38,718 bases of DNA, taken from Vulcanimicrobiota bacterium (lineage in GTDB: Bacteria > Vulcanimicrobiota > Vulcanimicrobiia > Vulcanimicrobiales > Vulcanimicrobiaceae). Below, one piece after another: positions 25,826 to 33,579 of the stretch (position 1 is its first letter; each line of letters starts with the position of its first letter). The notes beneath the pieces were generated by a model. That model searched no databases. It saw nothing but the letters and a program-made list of their open reading frames with translations, and was not told the origin of the DNA. The stretch spans positions 13,931 to 52,648 of the forward strand of contig DAHXOK010000002.1 in assembly GCA_027364935.1 (NCBI GenBank), read 5' to 3'. Made by a program: the position numbers and the translations under genes.

Positions 25826-27377
25826 CGCGTCGCTCGCACCTGCAACCGGCGACGGCGAGCGCGTGAACCCGCTGCGCGCCGGTATCGAGAGCGACCGCAT
25901 CACCGACCCTTGCAGCATCGTGTTCTTCGGCGCGAGCGGCGATCTCTTCAAGCGCATGCTGCTTCCCGCGATCTGGGCGCTCCGGCTGCGGGGCATTCTT
26001 CCCAGCGGATTCGCACTGATCGGATTCGCGCGCACGAAGTACAGCGACCAAGAGTTTCGCGACTACTGCCGCCAACAAATCGACGCCTTCGCGCCGGATG
26101 GATCGAAACCGCAAGGCGAACTCTGGGAGAGCTTCGCACAGTGCTTGAGCTACATTACCGCCGACTTCAAGCAGCTCACGCACTTTCAGGAGCTACGCAA
26201 GCACTTCGAAGAGAACGACAAGCGCTTCGGAACCGGCGGCAACCGCCTCTTCTATCTCGCGACCCCGCCCTCGGTCTTTCCGGGGATCATCGAGATGCTT
26301 CGACGCGCGAATCTGGACCCTCGCAACAACGAGCAGGGCTGGACGCGCGTCGTCATCGAGAAGCCGTTCGGCACCGATCTCGCCTCTGCACGAGCGCTGC
26401 AGAAGATCGTGCAGCGCGTCTTCGGCGAGCACGACGTGTACCGCATCGATCATTACTTGGGCAAAGAGCCGGTGCAGGACATCATGGCGCTGCGCTTTGC
26501 GAATACGATCTTCGAGCCGATTTGGAATCGCAACTACGTACAATCGGTCCAGATCACGTCGGCGGAATCGATCGGCATCGAGGACCGCGGCAGCTACTAC
26601 GAAAACGCGGGCGCGCTGCGCGACATGATCCAGAATCACGTCCTCAACCTGCTCGCTCTCGTCGCTATGGAGCCGCCGGTGAGCTCCGACGCCGACGCCA
26701 TCCGCAACGAGAAGTTCAAGGTGTTCTCGGCGATCGCTCCGCCGCGGCACGAAGACGTGATGAGCATGGCGGCACGCGGGCAGTACGGCCCGGGCATCAT
26801 CGAGGGCGCGAAGGTGCCGGGCTATCGCGGGGAGCCCGACGTTGCGCCGCAGTCGAATACCGAGACGTTCGCCGCGCTACGCATGAGCATCGACAACTGG
26901 CGCTGGGCCGGCGTTCCCTTCTACCTACGCTCGGGAAAGCGGCTGGCGCGAAAGATCTCGGAGATCGTCGTCACGTTCAAGCCGATCCCGCATCGCCTCT
27001 ACGGCGAGTCGACGGACGCCATCGAGCCGAACATGCTCGTCATCAAGATCGAGCCCGACGAAGGCGTCGCGCTGCGCTTCGAGGCAAAGGTTCCCGGTCC
27101 GAAGAGCCACATTCGCAGCGTGTTCATGGATTTCAACTACGGGACGGGCTTCGGATTCCACTCGCCGCCTGCGTACGAGCGCCTTCTTGCCGACGCGATG
27201 CGTGGAGATCAGACGCTGTTCACGCGTTGGGATGCGGTGGAGCTCGCGTGGGAGATCATCACGCCGGTGCTCGACGTGTGGGAGAACACGAAGGACTTCA
27301 CGTTCCCCAACTATGCCGCCGGAAGCCAAGGTCCCGATACGGCGCTCCAGCTCCTTGCGGAGTGGCGGCGGCTATGA
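25818..27377 (+). CDS. zwf: Glucose-6-phosphate 1-dehydrogenase
   Basis: Zwf oxidises glucose-6-phosphate to 6-phosphogluconolactone, reducing NAD(P)+. The 519-residue protein has the cofactor motif GASGDLFKR at about 38-46, the active-site RIDHYLGKEPVQD, NYVQSVQITSAE, YYENAGALRDMIQNH, and the substrate-binding FYLRSGKRL in the C-terminal domain. Length is normal for bacterial Zwf. The start is a GTG at 25818, inside the last codons of gnd (8-base overlap); an in-frame GTG at residue 16 is an alternative. OpcA follows with an ATGA overlap, which fits an assembly partner made in step with the enzyme. Confidence 0.96.
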   Translation: MLDASLAPATGDGERVNPLRAGIESDRITDPCSIVFFGASGDLFKRMLLPAIWALRLRGILPSGFALIGFARTKYSDQEFRDYCRQQIDAFAPDGSKPQGELWESFAQCLSYITADFKQLTHFQELRKHFEENDKRFGTGGNRLFYLATPPSVFPGIIEMLRRANLDPRNNEQGWTRVVIEKPFGTDLASARALQKIVQRVFGEHDVYRIDHYLGKEPVQDIMALRFANTIFEPIWNRNYVQSVQITSAESIGIEDRGSYYENAGALRDMIQNHVLNLLALVAMEPPVSSDADAIRNEKFKVFSAIAPPRHEDVMSMAARGQYGPGIIEGAKVPGYRGEPDVAPQSNTETFAALRMSIDNWRWAGVPFYLRSGKRLARKISEIVVTFKPIPHRLYGESTDAIEPNMLVIKIEPDEGVALRFEAKVPGPKSHIRSVFMDFNYGTGFGFHSPPAYERLLADAMRGDQTLFTRWDAVELAWEIITPVLDVWENTKDFTFPNYAAGSQGPDTALQLLAEWRRL

Positions 27378-28294
27378 GCGTCAACGTCCGCATCGCAACC
27401 ATGACGCTGCTCGTCTTCGTCGAGGATCCGCAGTTGGTTCCGTGGGTCCGCGAGCGAGCGCAACGGCTCGCACGGCGGCACGCGTCGCGCGTCCTCCTAC
27501 TCAACGCCGGCCTCGCGGAGAGCCGTTCGCAGCAGACCGACGACGCCGAATGGACCGAAGTGGGCGTGCGGGGAACGTCGGCGGAGAATATCCACGCACT
27601 CACGTCGCGTCTCTTGCCGCCCGGAGTGCCGTGCATTCTCCTCTGGGTGGCGCCGCGGACAGCAAGCGACGAGCGCTTCGTGCGCCTCGCGCCTGAGATG
27701 CGTACGATTCTTCTCGACAGCTCGCGCGCGCGCGACGACGATGGCGCGCTGCGCGATCTCGTCGCATTCTGCGGCGAAAACGGCGATGTGGAATCGATTC
27801 ACGATCTCGCCTATCTGCGGCTCGCACCGTGGCAAGAGCTCGTTGCCGACTTCTTCGACGAACGTGCCTTCGTGGAGGATCTCTTCGATCTTCGCCGCGT
27901 GACGATTGCGAGCGGCTCCGACGCCGAAGGCTGCTATCTATTGGGATGGCTCGCCAGCCGCCTCTCGTGGACGCCCGACGGAGATCGCAGCTTCCGCCAG
28001 AAGCGCGGCGCGCGCAGGATTACGTACGCAATTCTGCGTGAGGGCCAGCCGCGCCGGGTGAAGCGCATCACGCTCGAGTCGGGTGCAACGCGCTTTCAAG
28101 CGCAGCTCTGCGGTACCGACGCGGTCTCGCTCGAGGTCAGCGGGACAAAGGAGCGCCCGGCGCGCGTCGCGCCGCTCCACGACGTGGATGTCGCCTCGTT
28201 GCTCGAGCGCGCGATCTTGCGCGAGCAACGCGATCCCGTCTTCCGCGAGTCGCTCGACCTCGCGGGGCACCTTCTTGCCGCCGATGGCGGCTGA
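27374..28294 (+). CDS. opcA: Glucose-6-phosphate dehydrogenase assembly protein OpcA
   Basis: OpcA is an allosteric effector or assembly partner of Zwf in cyanobacteria and actinobacteria. The 306-residue product is similar in size to actinobacterial OpcA. It opens with a beta-strand and alpha-helix region (MTLLVFVEDP, ASRVLLLNAG), followed by conserved-looking IHDLAYLRLAPWQELVADFFD and a C-terminal beta-rich part with GCYLLGWLASRLSW. No catalytic motif is visible, consistent with a regulatory role. The start ATG overlaps the zwf TGA, and pgl starts inside its last eleven bases. The assignment combines weak sequence features with the very characteristic zwf-opcA-pgl order. Confidence 0.85.
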   Translation: MSVNVRIATMTLLVFVEDPQLVPWVRERAQRLARRHASRVLLLNAGLAESRSQQTDDAEWTEVGVRGTSAENIHALTSRLLPPGVPCILLWVAPRTASDERFVRLAPEMRTILLDSSRARDDDGALRDLVAFCGENGDVESIHDLAYLRLAPWQELVADFFDERAFVEDLFDLRRVTIASGSDAEGCYLLGWLASRLSWTPDGDRSFRQKRGARRITYAILREGQPRRVKRITLESGATRFQAQLCGTDAVSLEVSGTKERPARVAPLHDVDVASLLERAILREQRDPVFRESLDLAGHLLAADGG

Positions 28295-29012
28295 CGACCT
28301 TCACGTCTTCCGGACGCCCGAGCTGCTCGCGCGAGGGCTTGCGGACGCGTTCGTCACCTCCGCGCGTGAGGCAATTGCGGCGCGGGGCCGCTTCACCGTC
28401 GCATTAGCCGGCGGAACGACTCCGCGCGGCGCCTATGCGCTCTTGGCTCGCGATCCTCGCCGGTCGCAGGTCGCATGGAGCGCGGTCCAGGTGTACTTCG
28501 GAGACGAGCGCTGCGTGCCGCCCGACGACCTGGCCTCGAACTATCGCACGGCAAAGCAGACGCTTCTCGACGCCGTCGCGATTCCGGCGGCGCAGGTTCA
28601 CCGCATGCGCGGCGAGATCGAGCCCCAGCAGGCGGCGCGCGAATACGCGCGCGACCTGAGCGACTCGCTCGGCGAAGCGCCGCAGCTCGACCTCTGCATG
28701 CTCGGTCTCGGCGCCGACGCGCACACGGCGTCGCTCTTTCCGGGCAGCAACCCCTTCGCCGACGACGCCGCGCTCGTGCGCGCCGTCTATGCAGACGCGG
28801 TACGAATGTGGCGCCTCACGTTCACGCCGAAGGTCATTAACAACTCGCGCGAGGTGCTCTTCGCCGTCAGCGGCACCGAGAAGGCCGCGGCGTTGCAGGC
28901 CGTTCGGCAAGAGCCGTACGATCCGCAACGTTACCCCGCGCAGGCCGTAGTGCCGCACGGCGGCCGCGTCCTCTGGTACGTGGACGCAGAGGCCGCCGGC
29001 GCAGCCTGCTAA
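28284..29012 (+). CDS. pgl: 6-phosphogluconolactonase
   Basis: Pgl hydrolyses 6-phosphogluconolactone, the product of Zwf, to 6-phosphogluconate for Gnd. The 242-residue protein is of the NagB/Pgl type: TVALAGGTTPRGAY at about 38-51, VYFGDERCVPPDDLASNYR at about 70-88, LGLGADAHTASLFPG, and LTFTPKVINNSREVLFAV towards the C-terminus. I start at the ATG at 28284, inside the end of opcA; upstream frame is shared with opcA coding and lacks family sequence. Its TAA (29010-29012) overlaps the TAG of convergent tolC as CTAA. It is the last gene of the pentose phosphate operon. Confidence 0.96.
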   Translation: MAADDLHVFRTPELLARGLADAFVTSAREAIAARGRFTVALAGGTTPRGAYALLARDPRRSQVAWSAVQVYFGDERCVPPDDLASNYRTAKQTLLDAVAIPAAQVHRMRGEIEPQQAAREYARDLSDSLGEAPQLDLCMLGLGADAHTASLFPGSNPFADDAALVRAVYADAVRMWRLTFTPKVINNSREVLFAVSGTEKAAALQAVRQEPYDPQRYPAQAVVPHGGRVLWYVDAEAAGAAC

Positions 29013-30751
29013 GGCAAGGCTCGCGAACCCAAGGTTTCCAAGTTCACGCCGTTGGCGCTCAGGATCGCTCCGCTCACGCGCTGCAGTTCGACCACGGCTT
29101 TGTTCAAGTCGGTCTGCGCTTGGAGCTCTATGCCACGATTCTGCGCCAGCTGAACTTGCCGCTGAAGAACGAGGAACGTCGTCGAGGTCCCGTTGCGGAA
29201 CTTCCGCACCTCGCTCGCGTAGACGACTTCGCTCGCATACCGCGCCGCGCGCGCAGCCTGAAGGCGCGATAGCGCGGACTCATACGTTTGCAGCGCGTTA
29301 CGCGCCTCGACGACGACGCGCTCCTCGGTGGCCTGGAGCGCGATCTGCGCGTCGCGCTGCTGCTCGAGCGCTTGCCCGAGCTGCGCGCGTGCCGTGTGGT
29401 TGCCCAGCGGCAACGAATAGATCACGCCTGCGTTCCAATAGGGGTAGCGCTGCTGCAGCAACGTGTCGTACGACTGTCCAGCGCCCCCGAGCAGCGGAGG
29501 CGGCACGGCGAAAGTACACGGCGCCGTCGGACACACGAAGGCGTACAGCGGATTGCTCGGCGTCAGCGGCAGCAGCGATCCAGCGTAACCGTTCGTCGTG
29601 TATCCCAGCTTCAGGTCGACCTGGGGACGGAGCTGGTTGCGCGCATAGGCGACGTTGACGTCGGCCTGAAGCTCCGCATCGAGCGTCTGGCGGATCTCCG
29701 GCCGATTCTGCATCGCCTCCTGGACGAGCCGCGTAAGCGCCGGCGCCGGCGGCACCCGCAACACCGGAGACGTCGGAACGAGATTCGCAGTCCACACCGG
29801 ATCGGACGGTCCAGCCGCGATCTCGCTCTTGAGTTGATTCTGCTCCGTCGCAACGCTCTGCAGGGCCGACGCCACAGCAGCTTCGTCGGCATCGACTTGC
29901 GCGCCCGACTCGACGGCTTCTACGGGAGCGCCAACGCCGTTACGCGCGAGCCGGATCGTGCTGCGCTGTTGGGCAACCGCCTCGCGCAGCGCTTCTTCTT
30001 GAATCGCAACGTTCCGCCACGCGGAGACAAGATCCCAATACGAGTCCTCGACTTGGCCGATCGTGTCGGAGACGGTCGCCAGCGTCTGCTCTTGCGTCTG
30101 ATTCGCATTGATGACGGATAGCTCCACATCGCGCCTGGGCCCGTTCATCCCGGCATTGCGCAAGAGCGGCTGCGTCAGCACGAACGAAAGCGCCGTTACG
30201 TACGTCGGGTTGAGCAGATTGACGATCTCGTTGTTCGTCGTTCTCGTCTGCGAAAGGCTGACGCTGTATGACTGGCCGTTCGGCAGGACGCCGGAGACGC
30301 TACCGGCCACGGACTGGCTTGCGGTGACGACCGGGCCGTAGCGCGGTCCCGCGAAAAATGGGTTCTGCGGCGCCGCGATCGAGCGTTCGAAATCCGGCTC
30401 TAGTTGAAAGCGTACGTCGAACGCGCCTTTTGCCGCCTCGATGCCGTAGAACGCGATGCGGCGACTCCCGGCGGCGATCGCGAGGTTCGGATTCTTCAGC
30501 AGCGCCATTGCGATCGCGTCGCCGAGCGCGATGCCCACGACGGGTTGTGCCGCGATGCCGACGATGCGCGCGGCGCCCGCATGCACGTTCGGCGCCCTGT
30601 ATCCCGGAGCGACGTTCGGTACCGGCGGCAGCGCCGGAGCGGGCGGCGGCGACGGGATCGTGGCTCGGGCAGGAAGGCGTTCGTTCTGTTGCGCTCCGGC
30701 AGCAACGGGAAGAGCCGCGAGGATGGCGGCGACGGCGAGCGTTCGATACAT
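29009..30751 (-). CDS. TolC-family outer-membrane efflux channel
   Basis: The 580-residue protein has a signal peptide (about residues 1-20, cleavage likely after AGA), a proline-rich linker (about 30-50), and two outer-membrane-efflux-protein repeats rich in long alanine/glutamine helices. Typical parts are IALGDAIAMALLKNPNLAIA, LTQPLLRNAG, a second-repeat start near LTRLVQEAMQNRPEI, YWNAGVIYSLPLGN and YASEVRKFRNGTSTTFLVLQRQ near the end. TolC proteins form trimeric tunnels through the outer membrane and are strong evidence that the organism is diderm. A loop between the repeats holds two cysteines (CPTAPC), which could form a disulphide. The gene follows hlyD by eight bases and is last in its operon. 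Confidence 0.92.
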   Translation of the reverse strand: MYRTLAVAAILAALPVAAGAQQNERLPARATIPSPPPAPALPPVPNVAPGYRAPNVHAGAARIVGIAAQPVVGIALGDAIAMALLKNPNLAIAAGSRRIAFYGIEAAKGAFDVRFQLEPDFERSIAAPQNPFFAGPRYGPVVTASQSVAGSVSGVLPNGQSYSVSLSQTRTTNNEIVNLLNPTYVTALSFVLTQPLLRNAGMNGPRRDVELSVINANQTQEQTLATVSDTIGQVEDSYWDLVSAWRNVAIQEEALREAVAQQRSTIRLARNGVGAPVEAVESGAQVDADEAAVASALQSVATEQNQLKSEIAAGPSDPVWTANLVPTSPVLRVPPAPALTRLVQEAMQNRPEIRQTLDAELQADVNVAYARNQLRPQVDLKLGYTTNGYAGSLLPLTPSNPLYAFVCPTAPCTFAVPPPLLGGAGQSYDTLLQQRYPYWNAGVIYSLPLGNHTARAQLGQALEQQRDAQIALQATEERVVVEARNALQTYESALSRLQAARAARYASEVVYASEVRKFRNGTSTTFLVLQRQVQLAQNRGIELQAQTDLNKAVVELQRVSGAILSANGVNLETLGSRALP

Positions 30752-30759
30752 GGACTTCT

Positions 30760-31920
30760 TCAGCGCACCTTCACGTAGGTCTCGACGCTCATTCCGGGAC
30801 GCAACGGCATGTCGGAGCGCGGGTCGTCGATCGAGATGCGTACCGGTATGCGCTGGGTCACCTTGACGAAGTTGCCGGTTGCGTTTTGCGACGGGACGAG
30901 CGCGTAGGTGTTCTCGGATGCCGGGTTGATCGAGACGACGTGCCCGTGAAAGACAACGCCGTGGTAGGCATCCACGTGAATGTCGACGGGCTGGCCGACG
31001 TGCATGTTGCCCATCTGCGTTTCCTTGTAGTTCGCGGTGATGAAGATGTTCTTGCTCGGTACGAGCGTCATCAGGACTTCGCCGGCTGCGATGGTCTGGC
31101 CGATTTCGACGCTCTTCTCACCGACGAACGCGTCGATCGGCGAAGAGATGTGCGTGTAACGCAGGTTGCGAAGTGCCAAGTCGAGCTGCGCTTTAGCGAC
31201 CTGTGCCTGACTCGCGTACGCCGCCTGTGCGAGACGGCCTTGCGCCGCCGTCACGCCGCCGGCCGCGGCGTCCTCCTGCGCGCGCGCCGCCGTCACGGTG
31301 TTCTGCGCAGCCTGCAGCTGGGACGAGGCCGCTGCTGCCTCTGCCCGCGCGGCGTCGAGCTGCTCGCCCGGGATGTCGCCCGTCGCGACGAGCGATGCCG
31401 TGCGCGACAGATCGGCCTGGGCCTTGTCATAGTTCTGCTGCGCTCCGGGAAGCTGCGAAAGCGCGATGTCCACTTGCGCCGCAGCTTGCGCCGCCTGCCC
31501 GCGCGCTTGCGCGACGCCACCGTGACCCTGCTGCACCGTCGTCCGCTGCTCCGCGAGCGCTTGGTCGTACTGGGCTATCGCCTGCTGTAGGCGCGCGAGC
31601 TCGTCACGGTCGTCGAGGACGACCAGGAGCTGGCCGCGCGTCACGTGCTGATTCGTCGTGACGAGGATGCTGTCGATACGCTCTGGGATCTTGCTCGTGA
31701 CCTCTACGACGTCGGCGTCCACGTGTGCGTCGTCCGTGCCCTCGTGCGCGAGCATGTATCTCAGCCACGGCACACCGAAGACGATCGCGACGATAAGGAC
31801 GACGATGCCGAGTCCGATAAATATCCAGCGCTTGCGGAACTGCCTCGCCGGTTCTTCCGTCGCTACCGGCGTGGCGTGACCGTCGTGCTCGCGTCGCTGC
31901 TCCGCCTCTCGCGTCTCCAT
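30760..31920 (-). CDS. HlyD/EmrA-type membrane fusion (periplasmic adaptor) protein
   Basis: The 386-residue protein has one N-terminal membrane segment (about 32-50), then GTDDAHVDADVVEV, the typical opening of EmrA-like adaptors. A biotinyl-lipoyl domain is split around a long alanine/glutamine-rich coiled coil (about 105-250), and the fold closes with THISSPIDAFVGEKSVEIGQ, IFITANYKETQMGNM and PLRPGMSVETYVKV. Such adaptors join an inner-membrane pump to TolC. No pump gene (MFS EmrB, RND or ABC) is found in this operon. It starts two bases after tetR and precedes tolC by eight bases. The cargo cannot be told from sequence. Confidence 0.92.
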   Translation of the reverse strand: METREAEQRREHDGHATPVATEEPARQFRKRWIFIGLGIVVLIVAIVFGVPWLRYMLAHEGTDDAHVDADVVEVTSKIPERIDSILVTTNQHVTRGQLLVVLDDRDELARLQQAIAQYDQALAEQRTTVQQGHGGVAQARGQAAQAAAQVDIALSQLPGAQQNYDKAQADLSRTASLVATGDIPGEQLDAARAEAAAASSQLQAAQNTVTAARAQEDAAAGGVTAAQGRLAQAAYASQAQVAKAQLDLALRNLRYTHISSPIDAFVGEKSVEIGQTIAAGEVLMTLVPSKNIFITANYKETQMGNMHVGQPVDIHVDAYHGVVFHGHVVSINPASENTYALVPSQNATGNFVKVTQRIPVRISIDDPRSDMPLRPGMSVETYVKVR

Positions 31921-31922
31921 GC

Positions 31923-32537
31923 TTACGCTTTTTCGGCGCGGCTAGCCCGTACGCCATTCAAAAAGACGTCGATGTAGAACCGGAGCGCGCGCTCGGCGTC
32001 CTCGTTAAAGTCGGAATCAGGAAACTTCCCTCGAGCGACCACGTGCACGAATATGATCCCCATGAAGAGAGCGGCAAGCTGCTTGGGGTCCCCATAGAGC
32101 TCGCCGCGGCCTACGTATCGCTGCATGAGCTCGACCATGACGTCATGGATGGCGAGCTGCGGGCGCCACGCGGTGGACGAAAAGACGTCCTTATCGTACT
32201 CCGCCTCGACCAAGGACCAACGGATGATGTCCTTTTGGGCCTCCATGCGCTCGAGCATCGTGCGACCGACGGCGAGCAGATCCAGTTCGACCGGGCCACG
32301 CAGCTGCGCGACGACGTCCCTGAGCTCGACCACGCCGCAGACGTGCTGGACAACCGCCACGATGAGCGCGCTCTTGCTCCCGAAGTGCCGGAACAGGGTC
32401 CCTTCGTTGACTCCTGCGACTTCCGCGATCTCCCGCGTCGTCGCACCGCGCTTTCCCTTGCGCGCGATGACCTCGCGGGCGGCAGACAGGATCCGACTGC
32501 GCGTCTCCTCCGGCGATGCCGTCTTCGTGGCTATCAC
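31923..32537 (-). CDS. TetR/AcrR family transcriptional regulator
   Basis: The 204-residue protein has a TetR DNA-binding domain at about residues 10-60 (RSRILSAAREVIARKG, TTREIAEVAGVNEGTLFRHFGSKSAL region, with the YxxF-like LFRHF at the end of the recognition helix) and a helical C-terminal ligand domain. I start at the GTG at 32537, which overlaps the upstream gene's stop as GTGA. Lying in the same operon as hlyD and tolC, it probably represses its own operon; a palindrome overlapping the operon promoter at 33556-33576 is a good candidate operator. The inducer is unknown. Confidence 0.9.
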   Translation of the reverse strand: MIATKTASPEETRSRILSAAREVIARKGKRGATTREIAEVAGVNEGTLFRHFGSKSALIVAVVQHVCGVVELRDVVAQLRGPVELDLLAVGRTMLERMEAQKDIIRWSLVEAEYDKDVFSSTAWRPQLAIHDVMVELMQRYVGRGELYGDPKQLAALFMGIIFVHVVARGKFPDSDFNEDAERALRFYIDVFLNGVRASRAEKA

Positions 32538-33184
32538 GGGTGCTTGCTGAATATCCCGTCGTCGACGACGACGTTGACTTGGTAGCTGTCGTAGACGGCG
32601 TCGCCGATCGCACGTACGTGCGGAATGTCGATCGTCGCATGTTGCTCGAAGGGAACGACGAAACCCGCTTGCAGGCGATACGACTGCGTCATAACGATCG
32701 TTCCGCCGCTGCGATAGTGCCATTCCATGCGCAGGAGCTCGTACGTCCGCGGATCGACGTACGCGTCCGTGTAATCGAGAATGTCGCTGTGAACCTTCTT
32801 CGTCATGCGCAATACCAGGAGCGAGTGGCCACCCACGTTCCGCGTGCCCAAGAGCGCGACGTTTTGATCGCGCTGCCACGCGGCGGCATCTCCCATATCC
32901 GCAAAGAGCCGCGAGAAGCCTTTCATATAGAATGGCACGCTGTCGAAGACGACTTCGTAGTCGCCCGGACGCTTATAGTACGTCGTTCCGTCCAGCACGG
33001 GACTCAGATACGGAAAGTTCAGCATGTGTACGCCGACGTGCACGCGCGCTCGGTAGGAGATCAGTGCGGGGTTGCTCGCAAGCATTGCCTCGATGACGAC
33101 GCGCGCGTCGTTCGGCTGCGGAGCGGAGGCGAAGGCCGGGACGGCGCATGCGAGCAGCGCCGCGACGACGGCAAGGGCTCTCAC
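32534..33184 (-). CDS. Exported LolA-like (outer-membrane lipoprotein-sorting fold) protein of unknown role
   Basis: The 216-residue protein has a signal peptide (about 1-19, ending AFA) followed by a predicted all-beta domain. The strands include YRARVHVGVHML, YYKRPGDYEVVFD, LLVLRMTKK, DAYVDPRTYELLRMEW and VPFEQHATIDIP. The pattern of alternating strands with a K-P-x-x-Y and a late P-x-T-Y-x-L-L resembles the LolA/LppX-type half barrel that carries lipids or lipoproteins across the periplasm. I do not see the exact LolA motifs, so the call is structural. The start is a GTG forming a GTGA overlap with the STAS gene; its own TGA overlaps tetR. Co-transcription with hlyD and tolC suggests an envelope task. 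Confidence 0.6.
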   Translation of the reverse strand: MRALAVVAALLACAVPAFASAPQPNDARVVIEAMLASNPALISYRARVHVGVHMLNFPYLSPVLDGTTYYKRPGDYEVVFDSVPFYMKGFSRLFADMGDAAAWQRDQNVALLGTRNVGGHSLLVLRMTKKVHSDILDYTDAYVDPRTYELLRMEWHYRSGGTIVMTQSYRLQAGFVVPFEQHATIDIPHVRAIGDAVYDSYQVNVVVDDGIFSKHP

Positions 33185-33495
33185 GCTATGGCCTCCGCAC
33201 GGTTGACGTGGAAGAGCCTGTCGAGCGCCGTCACCGCGAGCGTGCGTAGAATCTGCGGATTCGACGTGCGTAGCGCGAGCTCGCCGCCGGCCGCCCGAGC
33301 GCTGCGCAGCAACACGATCAGGCCGCGCACCCCGGCGATATCGAGCGCTTCGAGGTGGTCGAGGGTAAGAACGATTGAGGCTCTTCCGCTTTCGATGGTG
33401 GCCCGGACCTCACGTTGCATGCCTTTTGGATCCTCTGGGCGATAATCGAGCGCAACCTGCGCCGGCTCGTTCTTCCTTCCGAGCCTAGTGCTCAT
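33181..33495 (-). CDS. STAS-domain protein (anti-sigma-antagonist/MlaB-like) lacking the phosphorylated serine
   Basis: The 104-residue product is a single STAS domain: strand-rich N-terminus, ASIVLTLDHLEALDIAGVRGLIVLL and a closing helix region. In SpoIIAA-type antagonists the loop after the aspartate holds a serine that a kinase modifies. Here it reads Asp52-Ile53-Ala54-Gly55, so there is no Ser/Thr to phosphorylate; MlaB-type STAS proteins have related D-T-A-G loops. I start at the ATG at 33495 because GGAAGG lies seven bases before it; an upstream ATG at 33564 would fall within the promoter. It is the first gene of the five-gene operon ending in tolC. No anti-sigma kinase or ABC partner is adjacent. 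Confidence 0.78.
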   Translation of the reverse strand: MSTRLGRKNEPAQVALDYRPEDPKGMQREVRATIESGRASIVLTLDHLEALDIAGVRGLIVLLRSARAAGGELALRTSNPQILRTLAVTALDRLFHVNRAEAIA

Positions 33496-33535
33496 ACGTC
33501 TGCCTTCCATAGCGTCGTGCCTACTCGCACGCGCA

Positions 33536-33564
33536 ACCATAGCATAGGCCAAGCACCAATGCAA
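33536..33564 (-). promoter_or_regulatory. Candidate promoter of the STAS-LolA-TetR-HlyD-TolC operon
   Basis: On the minus strand TTGCAT (33564-33559) and TATGGT (33541-33536) are spaced by 17 bases, giving a start site near 33529 and a leader of about 34 nt. The match to consensus is moderate. The -35 box lies inside the palindrome at 33556-33576. Confidence 0.45.
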
Positions 33565-33576
33565 GTACTTACATGG
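33556..33576. promoter_or_regulatory. Palindromic TetR-type operator candidate
   Basis: The core ATGCAAGTACTTACAT (33559-33574) is a 16-bp imperfect palindrome, 14 of 16 positions symmetric, centred on AAGTACTT. CC and GG extend it on both sides. Size and symmetry fit a TetR-family operator, and it covers the -35 box of the operon that contains the tetR gene, as expected for autorepression. It starts four bases from the hutF stop codon. Confidence 0.5.
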
Positions 33577-33579
33577 ATA

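Noticed and set aside
25929-25961. Met instead of Lys after the GASGDLFKR motif of Zwf, first read as loss of a substrate-binding residue.
   Set aside because: Many proteobacterial Zwf enzymes have Leu at this place (GDLTKRLL), so the variation is normal.
25910-27373. An open frame reading into opcA from far upstream, suggesting a 794-residue fused protein.
   Set aside because: The upstream part is an out-of-frame shadow of zwf; OpcA-like sequence begins at the ATGA overlap at 27374.
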